From assembly GCA_024638345.1 (NCBI GenBank), contig JAHEKL010000157.1, positions 1 through 6,745 on the forward strand: a stretch of 6,745 nt of DNA, written 5' to 3'. The notes beneath the pieces were generated by a model, which saw nothing but the letters and a program-made list of their open reading frames with translations, did not search any database and had not been told where the DNA came from. Made by a program: the position numbers and the translations under genes. Position 1 is the first letter of the stretch, and every line of letters begins with the position of its first letter. This stretch comes from Gammaproteobacteria bacterium (lineage in GTDB: Bacteria > Gemmatimonadota > Gemmatimonadetes > Longimicrobiales > Gaopeijiaceae). Shown piece by piece: positions 1 to 5,402 of the stretch.

Positions 1-273
1 GTGATCGGCGGGTCGGATCCGGCAGCCCAGACCCACTTCGTGATCGACAAGATCGAGGGCGCGATCGAAGCGCTGGGCGGGCGGCTCGAGGATGTGCTCC
101 GGACTCGGATCTTCGTGAGGAGCGCCGACGACTGGGAGCCGGTCTCGCGGGCGCACGGGACACGACTCGGCCACGTCGCGCCCGCGAACACCCTGCTCCA
201 GGCCGAGATCATCGGTGACGAATACCTCGTCGAGATTGAAGCGGAGGCCCGGGTGCCCGATCGTCGAGGTTGA
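1..273 (+). CDS. Rid/YjgF (RidA-like) family protein, 3' part
   Basis: This is the C-terminal 90 residues or so of a Rid/YjgF/YER057c/UK114-family protein, a small trimeric fold. Some members hydrolyse reactive enamine/imine intermediates from PLP enzymes in the cytosol; others have unclear roles. Visible family features are the helix with 'DVLRTRIFV' (about residues 31-39), the 'RAHG' segment (50-53) and the C-terminal strand 'YLVEIEAEA' (75-83). Complete members are about 125-130 residues, so some 40 N-terminal residues lie left of the window. The GTG at position 1 is therefore probably an internal Val codon, not the start. In RidA proper a conserved Arg follows the 'PA' in the segment before the last strand and binds the substrate carboxylate. 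Here the segment reads 'PANT', with Asn63 in that place, so this is likely a non-RidA Rid subgroup. The next gene starts 73 bases downstream. Family assignment is firm; substrate is unknown. Confidence 0.88.
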   Translation: MIGGSDPAAQTHFVIDKIEGAIEALGGRLEDVLRTRIFVRSADDWEPVSRAHGTRLGHVAPANTLLQAEIIGDEYLVEIEAEARVPDRRG

Positions 274-333
274 AACCCCTTGGGAAGACGAGCTGTACGA
301 AAGCGGAAGAAGTGCGACGAGAATCCCCAGCCT

Positions 334-338
334 AGAGG
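334..338 (+). promoter_or_regulatory. Ribosome-binding site deciding the 347 start
   Basis: AGAGG lies 8 bases before the ATG at 347. The alternative in-frame ATG at 389, which would begin directly at the signal peptide's charged region, has no purine-rich stretch at the right distance. This favours 347. Confidence 0.5.
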
Positions 339-346
339 CGAAAACC

Positions 347-790
347 ATGACCCATGTTGAAACCAGGAATCGAGTCAGCCCTTCAGCTATGCGTCGGCTC
401 GCCCGGGGCTGGAGGCTCGCGGCGCTCCTCACCCTGACGGCCCTTTACGCCCCCGGGCTCTACGCCCAGGCGGAGTGTGAGGATATCTCGGGAGCATGGG
501 CTGTGGAGCTCACGCTCCCGGACGAGAACACGCAGCAGGTGACGCTCACGCTGGAGCAGGTCGAATGCGAGCTCACCGGCCTCATCGAAGGTCAGAACCA
601 GACTCCCATCGAGGACGGCAAGGTGGATGGGGCGACCTTCACGTTCATGGCGACGGCCAACAACCAGGCGGATGGACAGGGCATCGAGATCGCCTGGGAG
701 GGAACGGTAGAGGGCGATGCCATCAGCGGGACGTGGAGCGCGGCCATGATCGGATCCCTCGAGTTCACTGGGACACGGGCCGGAGGTTAG
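347..790 (+). CDS. Small secreted beta-rich protein of unknown function
   Basis: A 147-residue predicted exported protein. The N-terminus has a basic region (MRRLARGWR, residues 15-23), a hydrophobic core (LAALLTLTALYAPGL, 24-38) and a likely signal-peptidase site at 'AQA' (40-42). It is not a lipoprotein, because Cys44 is not in a lipobox. The mature part of about 105 residues alternates short Thr/Val/Leu-rich strands with Gly/Asp turns: 'ISGAWAVELTLP' (47-58), 'QVTLTLEQ' (64-71), 'LTGLIEG' (77-82), 'GKVDGATFTF' (91-100), 'WEGTVEGDAISGTWS' (117-131) and 'LEFTGTR' (138-144). This pattern of repeated hairpins suggests a small beta-barrel or sandwich. Cys44 and Cys74 could form a disulfide after export. 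I recall similar domains as hypothetical secreted proteins, or as additions to secreted enzymes, in Gemmatimonadota-like genomes, but I cannot name a function. An in-frame start at 389 would remove 14 residues and still leave a signal peptide. Confidence 0.75.
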   Translation: MTHVETRNRVSPSAMRRLARGWRLAALLTLTALYAPGLYAQAECEDISGAWAVELTLPDENTQQVTLTLEQVECELTGLIEGQNQTPIEDGKVDGATFTFMATANNQADGQGIEIAWEGTVEGDAISGTWSAAMIGSLEFTGTRAGG

Positions 791-863
791 GCTCCGACAC
801 CTCCGGGTCTCGACCATCCGGGGCGCCGCGTTGCGCCTGAACGCGCCCGCGGCATCTTGAGTC

Positions 864-2738
864 ATGGCCGCACCCTCCGAACCGAGCCGCCAGCCCTCCC
901 CGCCGGCTCCGCATCAGCGGTGGTTCGCAGAGCTGAAGCGGCGCAAAGTCTTCCGCGTGATCGCCGTCTACGGCGCCGTATCGTTCGTGGTCCTCGAGGC
1001 GGCGGACGTGATCTTTCCCGCCATCCCGCTTCCGGCTTGGACCGTCAGCCTGGTCCTGTACCTCCTGCTCCTCGGCTTCCCGATCGCGGTCGTGCTCGCG
1101 TGGGCCTTCGAGATGACGCCCGAAGGGGTGCAGCGGACGGTCTCGGCCGCGCCCGCGGAGATCGACGCGATCGTCGCCGCCCCTGCTCGAACCCGCTGGC
1201 CGGCGGGCCTCCTGGCCGTGGGGGGGCTCATTCTCCTCGCAGTCGCCTTTTACGGAGGTCGGCGTTCCGCATCTCGCTCCGTCGGTGAGGCCGCCGCGCC
1301 GGCGGTCGAGTCCACGGCTGAGCCAGATCCCGCGTATCTGGATCTCGCCGACGATCCCCGCCCGGCGATCGCTGTGCTCCCCTTCGATGACATGAGCGCC
1401 CAGGGCGACCAGGAGTACTTCAGTGACGGGATCTCCGAGGAGATCCGGACCGTGCTGTCCAGGATTCGCGACCTTCGCGTGGCGGCGCGATCGTCCGCGT
1501 TCGCCTACAAGGGCCGGGATCTGGACCCGCGGCAGGTCGGTGCGGAGCTCGGTGTGCCGTTCCTCCTCGATGGAACGGTCAGGAAGGACGGGAATCAGCT
1601 GCGCATCACCGCGGAGCTCGTGAGCGTGTCCGATGGCTTCCCCTTGTGGTCGCAGACGTACAATCGCCGGCTCGAGAACATCTTCGTCATCCAAACCGAG
1701 ATCGCCGAGGCGATCACGGAAGCCCTTCGCGTACCGCTCGGCCTGAGCCGGGAGGCTCTCGTCTCGACCACGCTCGACATGGACGCGCATGATCTGTACC
1801 TCAGCGGACGCGCGGCCATGCGTCGTCGGGGCCCCGGTGTCGGGGAGGCCGTCCGTCTCTTCGAGGCCTCCGTCGCCCGGGACTCCACGTGGGGGCCGGC
1901 TTGGGCGGCGCTCGCGGAGGCCCACGCCATCAATCCGCTCTATACGGGGTTGGGTGGCGAGTCCAAGGACTCCACGGTTTGGGCGCGAAGCCTGGCCGCC
2001 GCGGAGGCGGCGGCGCGGCGGGCGCTCGATCTCGACCCGAGAAACGCCTCCGCGCACGTGGCCCTCGGCGGCGTCCACCGAGACCGGTGGGAGTGGGACG
2101 AAGGGGAGACGGCCCTGCGCCAGGCACTGCAGCTCGATCCGGACAGCGAGGAGGCGCACGTCCAGTATGCGGAGCTGCTCTGGGGGATGGGACGTCTGGA
2201 TGAGTCGCTACGCGAAACAGGCCGCGCTCTGTCTCTCGACCGATCGCCCCTCACGCTGGATATCCACGGCTTCGCCCTGTTCATGAACGGTCGGGCGGAG
2301 GAGGCCGAACGGGTGCTGGAGGAAGGGATCGTCATGGATTCGGCCGGAGACATGCACTTCCTCCGAACCGTCCTCGCGAATCTCATGCTCTTCGACGGCC
2401 GCTACCAGGTAGCGATCGATCGCTTTGCCTCCTACCTGCCCGATCCCGTCGGTTTCCGGATGCTGGGAGAGGCGCTGGAGGCCGGAGATCCCACGCTGAT
2501 GCCCGAGGTAGCCGGTCGGGGCTGGGCTCAGACCTGGATGTCGCTCGGCGAGCCCGAGCGAGCGCTCGACGCCCTCGAGGCGTCGGTCCACGAGCTGCCG
2601 TTTCGCGTCCAATACGAGATCTGGGACCCCGTCCTCGCCCCGATCTGGGCCACGCCCCGGTTCCGGAACGTCATCCTGCCCCGGGTCCGGCTCGAGGGTG
2701 CGGAGGTCCGAAGGGCACCGCCGCCCGAGGGTCGCTAA
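864..2738 (+). CDS. Membrane-anchored TolB-like/TPR-repeat protein
   Basis: A 624-residue protein. After a Pro-rich start and the basic motif 'ELKRRKVFRV' (23-32) come hydrophobic segments at about 33-51, 57-80 and 112-130. Next is a low-complexity Ala/Glu linker (about 140-165). A TolB/FlgO-like alpha-beta domain follows (about 167-290), with 'PAIAVLPFDDMS' (167-178), 'EYFSDGISEEI' (184-194), 'VAARSSAFAYKG' (206-217) and 'LLDGTVRKDGNQLRIT' (234-249). The C-terminal half is TPR repeats (about 312-345, 344-390, 395-427, 429-461, 463-492), with phrases such as 'ARRALDLDPRNASAHVALG'. It ends with 'DPVLAPIWATPRFRNVI' (588-604), a usual C-terminal signature of this group. Relatives often carry a winged-helix, adenylate-cyclase or Ser/Thr-kinase domain N-terminal to this module; here there are only membrane helices. 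A scaffold or signalling role is inferred. An in-frame TGA at 858-860, one codon before the ATG, fixes the 5' limit, and the next Met is residue 84. No Shine-Dalgarno sequence is visible. Confidence 0.9.
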   Translation: MAAPSEPSRQPSPPAPHQRWFAELKRRKVFRVIAVYGAVSFVVLEAADVIFPAIPLPAWTVSLVLYLLLLGFPIAVVLAWAFEMTPEGVQRTVSAAPAEIDAIVAAPARTRWPAGLLAVGGLILLAVAFYGGRRSASRSVGEAAAPAVESTAEPDPAYLDLADDPRPAIAVLPFDDMSAQGDQEYFSDGISEEIRTVLSRIRDLRVAARSSAFAYKGRDLDPRQVGAELGVPFLLDGTVRKDGNQLRITAELVSVSDGFPLWSQTYNRRLENIFVIQTEIAEAITEALRVPLGLSREALVSTTLDMDAHDLYLSGRAAMRRRGPGVGEAVRLFEASVARDSTWGPAWAALAEAHAINPLYTGLGGESKDSTVWARSLAAAEAAARRALDLDPRNASAHVALGGVHRDRWEWDEGETALRQALQLDPDSEEAHVQYAELLWGMGRLDESLRETGRALSLDRSPLTLDIHGFALFMNGRAEEAERVLEEGIVMDSAGDMHFLRTVLANLMLFDGRYQVAIDRFASYLPDPVGFRMLGEALEAGDPTLMPEVAGRGWAQTWMSLGEPERALDALEASVHELPFRVQYEIWDPVLAPIWATPRFRNVILPRVRLEGAEVRRAPPPEGR

Positions 2739-2761
2739 GAGCAGCTAGCCTGACCTCCCAG

Positions 2762-2787
2762 CGGGCTGGAGTCGCGGGAGCAGCCCG
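2762..2787 (+). repeat. Inverted repeat after the TPR gene
   Basis: CGGGCTG (2762-2768) and CAGCCCG (2781-2787) are perfect 7-base complements around a 12-base loop, starting 24 bases after the TPR gene stop. It may help end transcription, but no T-run follows it. Confidence 0.35.
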
Positions 2788-2795
2788 GCCGACCT

Positions 2796-2835
2796 ATTGC
2801 CCGCCGCGAATCGCGGAAGCAATCTGTTCTTGGGA
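2796..2835 (+). terminator. Possible terminator hairpin before the 2859 gene
   Basis: ATTGC (2796-2800) pairs with GCAAT (2819-2823), and inside it CCGC (2804-2807) pairs with GCGG (2813-2816). The two helices are separated by small unpaired stretches. A T-rich segment (CTGTTCTT) follows directly. The stem is imperfect and the T-run is interrupted, so this is only a candidate end for the TPR transcript. It could instead be an operator for the gene at 2859. Confidence 0.3.
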
Positions 2836-2858
2836 CTTTTTACCGCAAGGAGGTCACC

Positions 2859-3383
2859 ATGCGGAAGTTCGCCCTCGTCGTTCCCGCTGCCCTGTTCCTC
2901 ATCCCTGCTTCATCGGTCGCCCAGCAGAGCCTGATCGAAAACGCTCGACGCGCCGGTCCCGCGTCGATCTCGCACGACGCGACCATCATGAACTGGAACC
3001 TCGAAACGGTTCATGAGGGCACGAACGGTTGGACGTGCCTCCCCGATCGACCCGACACCGAGGGGGACGACCCGTGGTGCGTGAACGGCCCGTGGCTCGA
3101 TTTCCTACAGGCGTACGTGGGTCAGACCGAGCCGACGTACTCGTCCATCGGGATCGCGTACATGCTGGTGGGCGACAGCCCGGTGAGTAACTCCGATCCG
3201 TACGCGACGGCACCCACGACGCCGGACGACTGGGTGACGGATCTCCACGCGCACCTGATGGTGCTGGTGCCCGACCTCGCGCTGCTCGAGGGCATCTCGA
3301 CGGATCACCGGAACGGCGGCCACTGGGTCATGTGGCCCGGGACGCCCTACGCGCACCTCATGATTCCGGTCGACAGCCGCTGA
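2859..3383 (+). CDS. Conserved secreted protein of unknown function
   Basis: A 174-residue exported protein. It has a signal peptide (MRKFALVVPAALFLIPASSVA, about 1-21, with an S-V-A cleavage site before Gln22). The mature domain is rich in Trp, Asp and Tyr: 'ATIMNWN' (41-47), 'GTNGWTC' (54-60), 'DPWCVNGPWLDF' (71-82), 'GIAYMLVGD' (98-106), 'SNSDPYAT' (110-117), 'DDWVTDLHAHLMVLVPD' (123-139) and 'HWVMWPGTPYAHLMIPV' (155-171). Cys60 and Cys74 may form a disulfide. The spaced GTNGWTC / SNSDP / WPGTPYAHLMIPV motifs match an uncharacterised bacterial family I recall only as hypothetical proteins of about this length, so it looks complete. Start choice is secure: a perfect AAGGAGGT lies at 2847-2854, 4 bases before the ATG, implying strong translation. 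Clustered His130, His132 and the Asp/Trp residues could line a binding site, but no known catalytic motif is evident and I assign no function. Confidence 0.85.
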   Translation: MRKFALVVPAALFLIPASSVAQQSLIENARRAGPASISHDATIMNWNLETVHEGTNGWTCLPDRPDTEGDDPWCVNGPWLDFLQAYVGQTEPTYSSIGIAYMLVGDSPVSNSDPYATAPTTPDDWVTDLHAHLMVLVPDLALLEGISTDHRNGGHWVMWPGTPYAHLMIPVDSR

Positions 3384-3395
3384 GCGTCCGCGCCC

Positions 3396-3413
3396 GACGG
3401 CCACACTGCCGTC
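3396..3413 (+). terminator. Short hairpin after the 2859 gene
   Basis: GACGGC (3396-3401) and GCCGTC (3408-3413) form a perfect 6-base stem with a 6-base loop, 12 bases after the stop codon. The bases that follow are mixed (TGCCTACTC) rather than a T-run, so if it ends transcription it is a weak or Rho-assisted signal. Confidence 0.35.
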
Positions 3414-3449
3414 TGCCTACTCGATCCAAAAGCTAAGGAGGACGGCAAG

Positions 3450-3830
3450 ATGGCCATGACCACGTGCGCGGAGTGCTCGTCGGAGATTTCGGACCTGGCC
3501 CAGGCGTGCCCGCACTGCGGAGCCCCGGTGACCACGAACGCCGGGAAGGAACAGAATCGGCTATTGGCCATCGACATCCTGGCCAAGCGGAACCATCGGA
3601 GACAGGGCCTGCTCCTCACCGTGGTCGTGTTCCTGCTGGCGGTTTGGGGACTGGAGAACGTGTTCGAGAATTATCCGGGGGACGCATCCTTCATCGTCTT
3701 CGCAGGCTCCGTATTTGCGGCCTATTTCGCCAGGCTGACGTTCTTCGCGTTCATGGCCAAGAAGATCAGCGAGCGAATGTCCCTCGAGGAGTTCAGGCGG
3801 GCCTGGTTGACCCTCGGGGGACTCGACTAG
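3450..3830 (+). CDS. Small zinc-ribbon membrane protein
   Basis: A 126-residue protein. It starts with a zinc ribbon: Cys6-x2-Cys9-x10-Cys20-x2-Cys23, in 'CAEC...CPHCGAP', typical of the short zinc-ribbon domains found at the front of many bacterial membrane proteins. A charged linker (about 30-52, 'LAKRNHRRQ') leads to two hydrophobic segments at about 53-69 ('GLLLTVVVFLLAVWGLE') and 80-98 ('SFIVFAGSVFAAYFARLTF'). A charged amphipathic tail with 'ISERMSLEEFRRAW' (106-119) ends the protein. The likely topology is a helical hairpin in the inner membrane with both ends in the cytoplasm, inferred from the positive charges flanking the first helix and following the second. AAGGAGG at 3435-3441 is 8 bases before the ATG at 3450 and supports that start over the ATG two codons later. 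The role is unknown. It has its own strong ribosome-binding site and a 66-base gap on the left, so it may be transcribed alone or with the gene at 2859. Confidence 0.85.
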   Translation: MAMTTCAECSSEISDLAQACPHCGAPVTTNAGKEQNRLLAIDILAKRNHRRQGLLLTVVVFLLAVWGLENVFENYPGDASFIVFAGSVFAAYFARLTFFAFMAKKISERMSLEEFRRAWLTLGGLD

Positions 3831-4064
3831 GGCAAAGAACGGGTCCCACGCGGAGTCGAAGCCTGCCCCGCTCCCACCGCGGCCAAGCCGGGCGGTCAGG
3901 TCGATCTCACGCATGGCCTGGACCCGGTGCCGGGCCAGCGGGTCCAGCCTCAGCTTCAACTTGCCGACTCAGGGGGGCGGGAGCCGAAGCTCGACGGGGA
4001 TTCGCCGAACTCCACGAGCCCTGCGCTGCGTGCCGGGGTCGGCTGGCCCGAGTGGCCAACCGAC
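3831..4064. other. Gap without a credible gene, with two inverted repeats
   Basis: The open frames crossing this stretch on both strands read as low-complexity Arg/Gly/Pro/Ser sequence without recognisable motifs, as expected by chance in GC-rich DNA. One plus-strand frame is open from 3831 into the hydrolase remnant, but I recognise nothing in it before about 4065. The notable content is two inverted repeats (3918-3947 and 4035-4067). It could be degraded coding sequence, the scar of a deletion that removed the front of the hydrolase gene, or ordinary spacer. Confidence 0.6.
3918..3947 (+). repeat. 9-base perfect inverted repeat
   Basis: CTGGACCCG (3918-3926) and CGGGTCCAG (3939-3947) are exact complements around a 12-base loop, 87 bases past the stop of the zinc-ribbon gene. 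It could act as a late terminator or transcript-end stabiliser, but no T-run follows. Confidence 0.55.
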
Positions 4065-4067
4065 TCC
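4035..4067 (+). repeat. Long stem-loop at the edge of the hydrolase remnant
   Basis: Bases 4035-4048 pair with 4054-4067 around a 5-base loop (CGAGT). Of the 14 positions, 12 are Watson-Crick pairs, one is a G-T wobble (4037/4065) and one is a C/A mismatch (4043/4059). The core is GTCGG/CCGAC and TGGCC/GGCCA. No T-run follows, so a classical intrinsic terminator is not indicated. It ends almost exactly where recognisable hydrolase sequence begins. Confidence 0.6.
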
Positions 4068-4366
4068 AAGCGGGCTCTCGAACGGGGTAATCTGTACCCC
4101 TCGGAAACGAACCCGACTCGATCTCCCCGGCAGGACCTTCGCGTGACGAGCGGTTGCCCACCGACGATGCTCGTTCATGACACCGACGACACGGACGTAC
4201 CCTACGAGCAAACGCTCATGATGGCGTCGGTGTTTGAAGAGCACGGCGTGGTGCATGAAGTCGTCACGATTCGGGGAGCCGAACACGGATCGAGTTGCGG
4301 CAATCGGCGACTCGTGGCCAGTGCATACGACCAGGCGGTGCCTGGGTGAATCGGTACATGCGGTGA
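4065..4366 (+). pseudogene. Alpha/beta-hydrolase (esterase/S9-like) C-terminal remnant, frameshifted
   Basis: The translation from about 4065 matches the C-terminal end of secreted alpha/beta-hydrolases of the BD-FAE/acetyl-esterase/prolyl-oligopeptidase-like group. 'DLRVTSGCPPTMLVHD' (about 4134-4181) corresponds to the usual 'VT...PPT.LVHG' strand. 'DDTDVPYEQT' holds the acid: the D of the 'D-x-x-V-P' motif is at 4188-4190. 'GVVHEVVTIRGAEHG' (about 4248-4289) holds the catalytic His at 4284-4286. The Gly usually after 'VH' is Asp. The half with the G-x-S-x-G nucleophile is missing, so the product cannot be an active hydrolase. The frame stops at 4347-4349 after 'AYDQAVPG', but the frame one base over continues 'WVNRYMR' to a stop at 4364-4366, the kind of ending this family has. 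One missing base near 4341 explains it (AVAWVNRYMR if restored). The restored stop overlaps the reductase ribosome-binding site. A sequencing error could explain the frameshift but not the missing front. Confidence 0.75.
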
Positions 4367-4370
4367 GGAG
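4365..4370 (+). promoter_or_regulatory. Ribosome-binding site of the aldo/keto reductase
   Basis: GAGGAG sits 7 bases before the ATG at 4378 and overlaps the TGA (4364-4366) ending the restored hydrolase frame. It selects 4378 over upstream in-frame ATGs (for example 4234), which would run through the hydrolase remnant in the wrong frame. The overlap suggests that translation of the two genes was once coupled. Confidence 0.7.
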
Positions 4371-4377
4371 AAACGGA

Positions 4378-5340
4378 ATGGTATCTCGACGAGACTGGCT
4401 TCGAATCACGGCTGGCGCCGGCGCGGTGCTCGGTCTGAATCCGCGGTTGCTGGCCGCGCTTCAGGAGGGGGCCGTCCGGACTCGCCCCATCCCCTCGACC
4501 GGAGAGCAGATTCCCGTGATCGGGCTGGGGGGGCGATGGATCTCGACGAACTCGAGTCCCGAAGAGCTCGCCGACCACAGGGCCGTGCTTCACGCGCTCG
4601 CGGACGGTGCAGAGGGTGCGGGGCGGGTGTTCGACAGCGCGGCTGGCTACGGCGGAGGCGGCTCGGAGTCGTACGCGGGCGAGTGGGCCGAAGAGGACGG
4701 ATTCGGCGAAGACATCTTCTGGGCCACGAAGGTGAATGTGGCGGGGCGTGGCGGCGGCTCGGCCGACCCGGACGCCGTGCGTGCCCAGATCGAGCGGTCC
4801 TTCGAGCGCCTCCGCCTCCCGGTGATCGACCTGAACCAGGTCCACAACATGGGCGACCCGCCCACGCAGCTCGGCATCCTACAGGAGTACAAGGAATCGG
4901 GTCGGATACGCTACATCGGAATGACGACCACGAGCGAGAGACAGTACGGAGCGCTCGCGGAGGTCATGCGCGAGTACCCCATCGATTTCATCGGCATCGA
5001 CTACGCCATCGACAACCGCGTGGCGGAGGAGCTGATCTTCCCCCTGGCGCAGGACGAGGGGATCGCGGTGATGGTGTATCTGCCGTTCGGGCGCAGCCGC
5101 ATGTGGCAACGGATCGGCGACCGACCGCTGCCCGAGTGGGCGGCGGAGTTCGACGCGCACAGCTGGGCGCAGTTCATGTTGAAGTTCGTCATCGCACACC
5201 CGGCGGTCACCATCGCGGCGCCCGGCACGGGCGACCCCGAGCACATGGTCGACAACCTCGGGGGTGGACGGGGGCGCCTACCCACGCAAGACCATGTGCG
5301 GCGGATGATCGCGCTGGTGGAGAGCCTTCCGAGCGGCTGA
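4378..5340 (+). CDS. Tat-exported aldo/keto reductase
   Basis: A 320-residue aldo/keto reductase-superfamily protein, an NAD(P)H-dependent carbonyl/alcohol oxidoreductase with a TIM-barrel fold. The N-terminus is a twin-arginine signal: 'SRRDWL' (3-8), a hydrophobic stretch 'ITAGAGAVLGL' (10-20) and a possible cleavage site near 'LAALQ' (25-29). It would be folded with cofactor in the cytoplasm and then exported. The barrel begins at 'IPVIGLGG' (45-52). The full catalytic tetrad is visible: Asp86 and Tyr91 in 'VFDSAAGYG', Lys118 in 'WATKVN', and His156 in 'NQVHNMGD'. 'SGRIRYIGMTTT' (174-185), 'YAIDNRVAEELIFPLAQDEGI' segments (209-229) and the late 'PGTGDPEHMVDNLGGGRG' loop (282-299), which contacts the cofactor, also fit the family. 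Length is normal for a Tat-bearing member, so it appears complete. Substrate is unknown; a sugar or small carbonyl is a guess. It follows a decayed hydrolase gene and converges with the outer-membrane protein gene. Confidence 0.93.
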   Translation: MVSRRDWLRITAGAGAVLGLNPRLLAALQEGAVRTRPIPSTGEQIPVIGLGGRWISTNSSPEELADHRAVLHALADGAEGAGRVFDSAAGYGGGGSESYAGEWAEEDGFGEDIFWATKVNVAGRGGGSADPDAVRAQIERSFERLRLPVIDLNQVHNMGDPPTQLGILQEYKESGRIRYIGMTTTSERQYGALAEVMREYPIDFIGIDYAIDNRVAEELIFPLAQDEGIAVMVYLPFGRSRMWQRIGDRPLPEWAAEFDAHSWAQFMLKFVIAHPAVTIAAPGTGDPEHMVDNLGGGRGRLPTQDHVRRMIALVESLPSG

Positions 5341-5380
5341 GCCGGCGGGCGATCGCAGAAGCAAGCCACGAGCCCATGGA

Positions 5381-5402
5381 CCCCGCCGCAGCGGCGGCGG
5401 GG
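5381..5402. terminator. GC-rich hairpin between convergent genes
   Basis: CCCCGCCGC (5381-5389) and GCGGCGGGG (5394-5402) form a perfect all-G/C 9-base stem with a 4-base loop (AGCG). It sits in the 79-base gap between the reductase stop (5340) and the stop of the minus-strand gene (5420), where a shared two-way terminator would be expected. Neither side has a T-run, so it would be a non-canonical terminator or a barrier protecting the transcript ends. Confidence 0.5.

Noticed and set aside
1..3. GTG at position 1 as the start of the Rid-family gene
   Set aside because: The family needs about 40 more N-terminal residues, and no upstream sequence is available to show a ribosome-binding site. 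It is more likely an internal Val.
274..346. A possible promoter upstream of the small secreted protein
   Set aside because: TTGGGA at 280-285 has no convincing -10 partner at a normal distance, so no promoter can be called.
1990..2025. A GC-rich near-palindromic stretch inside the TPR gene
   Set aside because: It encodes an Ala/Glu/Arg-rich TPR helix, and codon bias in GC-rich DNA explains the symmetry.
765..2159. A long minus-strand open frame (464 codons) opposite the TPR gene
   Set aside because: Its translation is Arg/Gly/Asp-rich without recognisable motifs, while the plus strand gives clear TolB-like and TPR sequence. It is the usual GC-driven antisense shadow.
3561..3959. A minus-strand frame starting MKLRLDPLARHRV
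   Set aside because: It has no ribosome-binding site of note, most of it lies antisense to the zinc-ribbon gene, and nothing in its first 45 codons is recognisable.
3464..4090. A 208-codon plus-strand frame overlapping the zinc-ribbon gene
   Set aside because: It overlaps a gene with a perfect ribosome-binding site and Cys4 motif in another frame, and its own translation has no domain-like pattern.
4234..4377. An extended reductase N-terminus starting at the ATG at 4234
   Set aside because: The extension runs through the hydrolase remnant out of frame, and it would bury the twin-arginine signal 48 residues into the protein. GAGGAG supports 4378.
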